Assembly (NCBI RefSeq): GCF_905147365.1
Contig: NC_056420.1
Location: 11,294,001 to 11,358,000, forward strand
DNA from: Aricia agestis
Lineage: Eukaryota > Arthropoda > Insecta > Lepidoptera > Lycaenidae
Length of the DNA stretch: 64,000 nucleotides
Direction of reading: 5' to 3'
Part shown: positions 12,401-21,400 of the stretch, piece by piece
Position numbering within the stretch: the first letter of the stretch is position 1
Layout of the letters: each line of letters opens with the position of its first letter
Program-made: the position numbers and the translations under genes
Notes under the pieces: generated by a model
What the model was told of the DNA's origin: nothing
The model's database searches: none
The model's input: the letters and a program-made list of their open reading frames with translations, nothing else

Positions 12401-15400
12401 AATCTTTTGATTCTATAATAACTTCCTTCTCATGATGTTTTTAATTCTTCGACTTTATTACTTAACAATTTTTATCTTTATTTAACCCATCAATCCCCAA
12501 GCGACAGCCGGCTGCCGCATAACAATTGAAAATCTATTGTGTCTGCGATACCCACGATGGAGGTGCTACATGAAATCAAATTGTTATGACTTATGTATAC
12601 CTATAAATCCTACAGTAGGTACACATATTTTTATAAAATTACTTCTACTCGATGCGACATTCACACTTAAAAAAATTACAATTTGGTATACTTACTAAAC
12701 AACATTCTCCCTTCCAGCTGCGCTCCCCGGCACGGAAGCTGCTCACAAGCTCGTCGTCTGCGTCCGCAACAAGTGCTCCCCTGAGGAGGCCCTTAACGTC
12801 CTCCGAGACCTCCCCAACCCCCTGCGCGAGGGGGACGCGGCTGCCCACGCCGCATACAACCCCCTGAAGATTGACGTCTTCGTCCAGACACTACTGAACC
12901 TGGGCAGCAAGAGCATATCACACAGCTTCGCAGCTATATCCAAGTTTCATTATGTTTTCAAGGTTAGTTACCTACGAATAATAAAAACTATGGAAGAGTA
13001 ACTCCGTCAAAAAAAGTGCACCAAAAGGCTACAAAATGTGACCCGAGTACATGCATATTTATGCATGTGTTCGGTACACATTTTTCGTGTATATATACTC
13101 GAGTGACATTCAACCAGGTTGACATGACAATTTTGTCAAACTCATTTTACAATTTGTTTATATAGGTTTGTTTACTTACTTTTTACGTCGCTTTTTACTA
13201 TATTTTTGTTGTTAAAATGCCTAAATTGCCTGTGAAATGGTGTAGAAGACATACAGATACGGCTTTTAATACAGGAATAACCTTTCATCTGTAAGTAAAT
13301 TGTTTAAAATTATGCTTAAATTTCTTGTATTTTTGTCGACCCAAAAAAGATGGTTTATTTAAGTTGGATGCTAGGGTATTTACATTTACACAAAATTAAG
13401 CTGGTCTCTTTGTGTTTGTCTTATTAAATTTACATGTTATTCTACAAATGCAATAATAAAAAATAATATAATTACAAAATTTTTACAAAGTCGCCATGGA
13501 CAGTCTTATGCAAGATGTGCAAGATGTAACAATTTAATCATAAACGAAATTTTAGGGTCTGGCTGACATTATACTAAATGCGTTATAAGATGATATGGGT
13601 ATTCTCATATTTCTTGCTACGGATTTTTTTACAACAAAACAAAAAAACATAATGTTCAATCGACAAAAACAAATCTGGGTGCACGGGAGTGCCCCCGCCA
13701 ACATGAGCCAAGCGAAGCGCGCATGGGCACTATCTACCTTTTCTCGAAACGTTTCGTCGTATTTTTGAACCCTCTTAACTTTGGTTTGGATAATGCCAGA
13801 TAGTTGAATTTTTCAAGATATATTGGCATGAGTAAAATAATTAAATGCGCAAAGTTTGAATATTGTTACTATTATACTTTAGATTTTATAGGTGTCCAAA
13901 AACCCAAATTTCTGGCACTGACTCACCGATCATCAAAATTGTTAGGGTACTTCCTGAAGTCTGAGAAAGCTGAAATTTGGTATGTAACCTACTATTAGTA
14001 CAGAAACAAAAAAAAAATTATCAAACCCAACCTAACCTATCTCATCCCCTTGATATAGAGGGGGGATGTTAGTATGAGATAATATAAGTTAGTATGTTTC
14101 TTGTGCTAAATACAAAATTAAAAATAGAGTATAAAATACTTCTTGTGTCAAATAAAAAAATACGTGTTAGCCATGTGAGACCACAGACTCACAGAAAACC
14201 GACGTCAAACAGCGCTCTCACAGAAAACCGGTGTAAAACAGCGCTTGCGCTGTGTTTCTTCTAGCGAGTTAAGCGAAGACCGGAAGCCCAACTGAACTAT
14301 ACCTTATTTCCAACTATATCAAAATACTATGCTTATTCCCTATCCCTGTTCTCTTCTGCTTATTCCCTTAGCCTATTCCTTCATAAAAAGGGCGAAAACG
14401 CACTTGCAACTCTTCTAATGTTACAGTATCCATGGACCGCATGGACGACGGCAGTTGCTTTCCGTCAGGTGGCCCGTCTGCTTGTTTGTTCCCCAATTTC
14501 ATAAAAAATCGGCCAAGTGCATGTTAAACTCGCGCACGAAGGGTTCCGTACCTCAATCGAGCAAAAATAGGCTGAAAGTTGTGTTTTTTTGTATAGGAGC
14601 CCCCTTAATTATTTAATTTATTTAAATTTTATTATTAAATTACAAATATAACTGAGTATTTCATCAATATTTCAAGTGCCTATGTGTTGCAGTTATTGAT
14701 ATCGAGCAGAAAATTACGTTTGTTGTATGGGAGCCCCCGTTAAATATTTATTTTATTTTGTTTTTAGTATTTGTTGTTACAGCGGCAACAGATATACACA
14801 ATCTGTGAAAATTCAGAAATCTAGCTATAGCGGTTCTTGAGTTACAGCCTGGAGACACACAGACAGACAGACGGACCGACGGACAGACATTGAAGTCTTA
14901 GTAGTAGGGTCTCGTTTTTACCCTTTGGGTACGGAACCCTAAAAACGGAAAGAGAACTTTTCTCTCTAAAAAGCCGGCAACTCGGCGACGATAGTTACTT
15001 TCCATCAGGTGACCTGTTGCTCGTTTGTCCCCTAATTTTATATAACCGATCCTGACAAGACACTTGCAACTTTTCTAATATTGCGAGTGTACATCCTCGT
15101 TTGCACCTTAATTTCATAAAAACGCATGTGGTAATTTTTATTAAGTACAGAATCAGTCTGTAACTCTTTTAAATAAATAATAGTTATTATCTATACATCT
15201 ATACATACATACATACAAACATATAAATAAAATTGGAGTGTCTGTAATATTGAAAGAACCGTTTTTTACTACATGCATAAGAATGTTTATAGGGTACAGA
15301 TACCAAAACAACATTTTTTACAATTTTTGTCTGTATGTCTGTCTGTCTGTCTGTCTGTTTGTTCCGGCTAATCTCTGAAACGGCTGGAGCGATTTTGACA

Positions 15401-18400
15401 GGACTTTTTTAGGCACGTAGCTGATGTAGTAAGGAATAACTTAGGCTACTTTTTAACCGACTTCCGAAAAGGAGGAGGATATATTTAACTTTTTTATAAT
15501 GGTTCGCGGACACCCCGGCATTTGTGGACCGATTTCCAAAATCCTTTTGTTGTTGAATGAGATGTAGCCCAAATTTGATAACATGATCACAAAACTGGTG
15601 AAATTTGATAACATGAGAAATCTATGGGACTCCTTGAAATTTATATGGAAACACATAATTATTTTACGCTTTTCTGAAGGATTTTAAGCTTAAACTACCA
15701 AAAAATAAGAATTTGCGCCGAAGACCCTGGTTCCGAAGGTGCTGTACAGAACTCTTGAATCCTTTATACCTCTAGATACGGCATACCTGTTCGGCAATTT
15801 CGGCGTTGTTTCAACAACTAAAAGCATATTTAAATGTCAATGTGTCAATTTAAATACTAATCATTATCATTACTATAATTAGGCCGTGTATCATCACGTT
15901 ACATTAGGTATTATAAAAACTCTTGCCTTTGATTATATTATTGATCCACCGTTTTTTACTGATTTTCAAAACTGTTTTGTAGCTGTGTATAACCCGAATT
16001 TGGTACAATGCTTACGAAAGTGGTGATATGATAATGGGGCACAAATAGACGCGTCAACTATTTCTGTAGGTATTCGATCTTCATAATTTTTAAGTCGGTA
16101 GCAGTTAACTTCAGCGTAATTTCAATATAAAAATAAATGTAAGCATAGCTCCTTCACCTTCTAGGATAGACATAATATTCTATGGCGAGCTTTTTGTAGA
16201 TCTAGAAAAGGAACATATTTCCGCCATACATTATTTTATTATTACCTATGTCGCATATCATAATTCATAGGGCTTAATTTTTTCCGACAACTATTTACTC
16301 TAATGCACACAGAAACTAAACAATTTAAATATGCCTAAACCTCCTGAAAAATCATTATTTCGATTGAAAAGAGCATGAAAATCCGTGCAGTGGTTTTTAA
16401 TTATAATATAAGTATACCACGATCAGACATACAGACAGACAAAACTAAGGATTTTGTTTTATAGCATGTACTTAGTGATTAAACTGATTAATAAAATTTA
16501 AATACGTATTTTGTAATCACATTGACGGCAAAAGGCCAAATTAAGGCATTTATTGTATGGGAGCCTCCTTCAAATACTTTCTTTGAGTATTTTGTCTTTA
16601 GTATTTGTTGCTATAACGGCAATAGAAAAACGATTAGTTATGCCAACTATGTAGCTAGCGCGGTTCTTGAGATACAGTCTGGAGACGGACAGACAGACAA
16701 TCTTCAAAGTCTATGTAATAAATTCCCATTTGGGTAAGGAACCTTAAAAGGGGAAATTGATTCTTTTTCATTACGCTCATTTTGGGTAACTTTGAATTGC
16801 GATTTAACTTTGAACAATACAAGGGATTTGACAGTTCATTTGACATTTTTAAAGGTAGTTAAAGTTAAAGTAAGTTGGTGCAACTCACTCTTAGGTTGGG
16901 TTGCACCAGAGGCGTGGTTAAAGTTAAAGTTATGGATATAGTTATGGCTAAATTTAACTTTAACCTTAACTTTGACCGGATAAATTAACAGATGACAGTT
17001 GGTCCAAAAGGTTATAAATGAATGTGGGTGCTGGTAAAGGAGAACTGTCAAAAATGGCGTTTTGGTATGATGACAGCGTTAGTTCCTTTTAGTTATGGAT
17101 AAAAAAGGCGTCTTAATGCGTCCATTTTAACTTTAACCAAAGATTTGACATTTTGCATTGTAGTTAAAGTTGTAGTTATAGTTAAAGTAACAGTTATAGT
17201 TGAAGTTAGTTGGTGCAACCCAACCTTAATTAATGATGTTAATCGTATTACGATTATAACAGTACTCTCAAATTAATAATGCGCATGAAAATCTTGAAGT
17301 CTAGTAATAGGGTTCCGTTTTTACCCTCTGGGTACGGAAACCTAAAAGTAATTCACTCAAAAAAAATTAAACTAAAATAATAACAACATAAACCAACTTA
17401 CAAAAAGAAATGAAATCCCACCAAAAAATTTTCATGTAATAATGTTGCCAAGATTGAGAACATATAGTTCGTGGTGTCAAAAAGTAGTGAGATCTCATGT
17501 AGAGCCAAGTTTCTAACATTACATACTAAATCTAAAAACCTTAATTTTACACTAAAGCGCGCCAAAATATTTGATAATAATATAATGTGTCAGCCGTACG
17601 AGAAGAATCTAAAAACTCTACACATTAGTCAAAATCGGTGTCTTGGCCATTTTGTTATTCGTCATGCTATGGGCTTTGAATTTAATATATATTACTTTTC
17701 TGTTGTACTTAATAACTTTTATTTTAAAATGGCCAGGCCACCGGTTTAGACTAATGTGTAGAGTTTTTAGATTCTTCTCGTACGGCTGACACATTATATT
17801 ATTATCAAATATTTTGCCGCACTTTAGTGTAAAATTAAGGTTTTTAGATTTAGGGCTAAGTATGTAATGTTAGAAACTTGGCTCTACATGAGATCTCACT
17901 ACTTTTTGACACCACGAACTATATGTTCTCATCTTGGCAACATTTTTACATGAAAATGTTTTGGTGGGATAACTATTTCCTTTAATATTGAAGAATTTCC
18001 TTTAAAACGGTTGAAGTAGTAGTTACGTTTCCTTAGTTTTTATTATTCGTAGTTAGTTACTCAAAGACTGCGCTAAAGCGTCTCCCAGACAGACGCGGCC
18101 TTCGGTGGCGGTGGCGGTGGCGGTCAGGTGGATGACTTGAGAGTTCTAGGAACGACACAGACACGCGCGTCATCCAACTGACCGCCACCGCCACCGCAGG
18201 CCGCGTCTGTCTGGGAGACGCTTAATTGTTTTTAGAAATAGTGATACGTCATACGTGAGACAGGAGACTCCTATTAAGGAGATTCCGATAGGGTCTACCA
18301 GTAGGGTCATAGTTTTTAGTAGTTTTTTAGAAGGCAGAAACCCTAATGCTCGTTGTTAATCCATGAAAATCAGGTAACCCTAAAGGTCTATCAGGATAAG

Positions 18401-21400
18401 GGATGTACTAAATATTTTCAAACCGTTCTGGTGTCATCAGCTCTATACCAGCTCTGAACATCCTGACCCAAAGCTCAGTATTGATTGGTTATTTGTTGCT
18501 ACTTCCTAATCATTTTTATAATCGCTTATATTTCTATAAGGTGAAGAATAGTTTAATTCGGAACTTATTTTATGTTGTCTCTACTTAATAAAGAAAAGAG
18601 ACAGGATAATTTCAGTAGTTGATAACATATCCCTAACTCCATGCCAACAGATCCTAGCGGACTCCGAGGAAGCACAGATCTGCGTGCTGCGCAACGTGTG
18701 GGAGTTATGGCAGCGGCATTCACAGATGGTGTGCGTTTTAGTGGACAAGATGCTGAAGACGCAAATCGTGGAGTGTAGCGCCGTCGCCACGTGGCTGTTC
18801 AGCAAGGACATGGCGCCGCACTTCACCAGCTCCCACCTGTGGGAGATCCTCCACCTGACCATAGACAAGATGAACAAGCACGTCACCAAGCTGAGTGAGT
18901 ACCAACCATAGACAACATTCTCGGAGACATTTATGATTAACCTTCAATTATGCTTGTATCTACTTGTCCCCTAGAATATACGTAATATGATTATTGGTTA
19001 ATTGCTAATCTGTCACTGAGAAAATTAAAAAAAATACATTTATTAAACATACATTTATTAAGAATATAAAAGAAAAATTTTGAAAATCGGTTCAAAAACG
19101 GCAGAGTAGGTTCGTTGAACACACAAAAAATATCCCCAGCCGAACATATAATTTCCTCCTTTTTGGAATTCGGTCAAAAATAATGTAATAGACACAGTCT
19201 TGTCTGTCTGTGTCACAAAAACAGTGTTAACAACATCTCTAATTTTGTTTTCCAGGTAAAGAATTACAAGAGGCTCGAGAGGCGCTGGCCAGAGCGGACT
19301 CCAGTAGTTCCGACTCCGAAGACGAGACTGGAACCAAGAAGAAGAAGGACCAAGACAAGCCTACTGAAGAGGTACAATTGTTTTTAGGGTTTTTAAGCTA
19401 TTGCATAGCTTTTATCGCAGGCTCTGCAGCTCTTTTAATGTTGCCCATAGGCGACGACAGTTTCGTCAGGTGACCCGTTTGCTCGTTTGTCCCCTCATTT
19501 TATACAAAAAAGGCTTGGGCGCGGCGAGGGAATCATGAAATTCCGTAACGAAAACAATTTAACCCGTCCAACGTCGTTTCAGTTCGACAGACTTCGGCTC
19601 GGCGTTTGTATGATTTACCGCGGCAGTCCCCGAGTTCCACACGTATTATTATTATTATAATAAAAATCCCGATATAGACACTATTTAGGTATTTGCAAGA
19701 ACCGTCGCAATGTAACTATCCCTCAGTCCAAAGGGAAAAGCATTACTTATATGTTCATTTACTACGACGCGGACGTCCAATGTTAGCAGATTAAAAAAAT
19801 TGGCATTTTGTTGCAAATTACACATTTTCACGATAGTCCCATCGTCACCAATGTCAAATGTGTACGCTTGATGTTAGGATCCTCTGAAACCTTGATCGAT
19901 AGTAGTACTTACATAATATTTGATTTCTCCAAAACTCATAAACTGCCTAGGCGTCGAGTTAGTTGGCCAGTTTAACTAGATGATTTTCACGCATTCTTGT
20001 AATATTGTGATCTAGATTTACCCAACTGCGCCAGAGCTAATAGAAAAATAATATTTTTTTCTAAAATGCTTTCAGCGCCCCTGATTTTAAAGTACTTAAG
20101 GGATACACCAGGGGCGAGAGAAATTGAAAATAGGTATTTGAAAATGTATTGCTGTCTCACCAATCTCAAGTCTCCCACCGCAGAGCGCGATAGAGACAAC
20201 ACGACAAAAGTTCTAATAAAAGAACAGAAAATCTTCGATTCGTAATCCGCTGATTCCTTCTCCAAAACTTAACTGATTTAAGTACTTTTTTCATTAAGAA
20301 TTAAAGCAAGGCTTGAGATGTGTTCTTATATTTTATTTTTTTTGTATACTTTAGCCAGTTTTGTTTTCTGGGTGTTTGAACACAGAGGAAAATCTGGCCA
20401 TTTTTTTTGGGTTTTTGGACGTTCTTATCTTTTTTAATAATAAAATTATGAAAAAAAAAAGAAAACATAGGGACACAACAATTATGGCCATAGATATTTA
20501 GGAAAAAAATCATAACTCTACCAGCATTATTCAGGGAGGAAACAGGGGACAACGTTTGTATGGAAAAACGGCGGTGTGGACTCCTCTTAAAGTATTATCA
20601 ATTTGTTTTGTCACGCCCTGTAGGCCGACACAATCAGAATCGAATCAGCTCGATCTCAACAGCTTTTGGCATTTACGACATTAAAAAAGCGCACGATCGT
20701 ACTGCGGATCAATTTGGAACTAATTTGATCTCCACAACTTTTGGTAGTCCACAGCTATTATAGAAACGCACGAAACATTCGTGATCATCGAAATTTTGGG
20801 TACTAGCGTCTCGCGATAAAATTAGCTTGTCTGAAAATGAAACATGAATCATTTAGGGTGGGTTGCACCAACTTTCTTTAACTATAACTGTAACTTTAAC
20901 TATAACTACAATGCAAAATGTCAAATCTCTGGTTAAAGTCAAGAATGGACGCCATATTTAACCATAACCTTGAGCTCGACAAGGCTTTAAATGAACGTGG
21001 CGAAAAAAGGAACTAACGCAGCTGTCATCATACAAAAACGCCATTTTTGACAGTTCTCCTTTACCAGCAGCGCCCCCACACACGTTCATTTATAGCCTTG
21101 TCGGACCAGCTGCCATCTGTCAAAATCTGTGGTCAAAGTTAAGGTTAAAGTTGAAGTTAGCCTTAACTATAACCATAACTTTAACTTTAACCACGCCTCT
21201 GATGCAACCCACCCTTACTGTATTTATTCGATGGTATTTCTCCAGGCGGTGGAGCGTATGGAGGAGCGTTTAGAGCTGGCGCACACGGACCAGAAGCGGT
21301 TGTTCCTCATCGTGTTCCAGCGGTTCATCATGATCCTGTCGGAGCACCTGGTGCGCGCGGACACGGACGCGCGCGACCCCCACACCCACTGGTACCGGTC

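Noticed and set aside
17471..17749. 92-codon ORF
   Set aside because: It lies across one arm and the loop of the fold-back element.
18581..18947. ORFs antisense to NCBP1 exon 4
   Set aside because: The sense frame matches CBP80 and has proper splice borders; the antisense frames are shadows.
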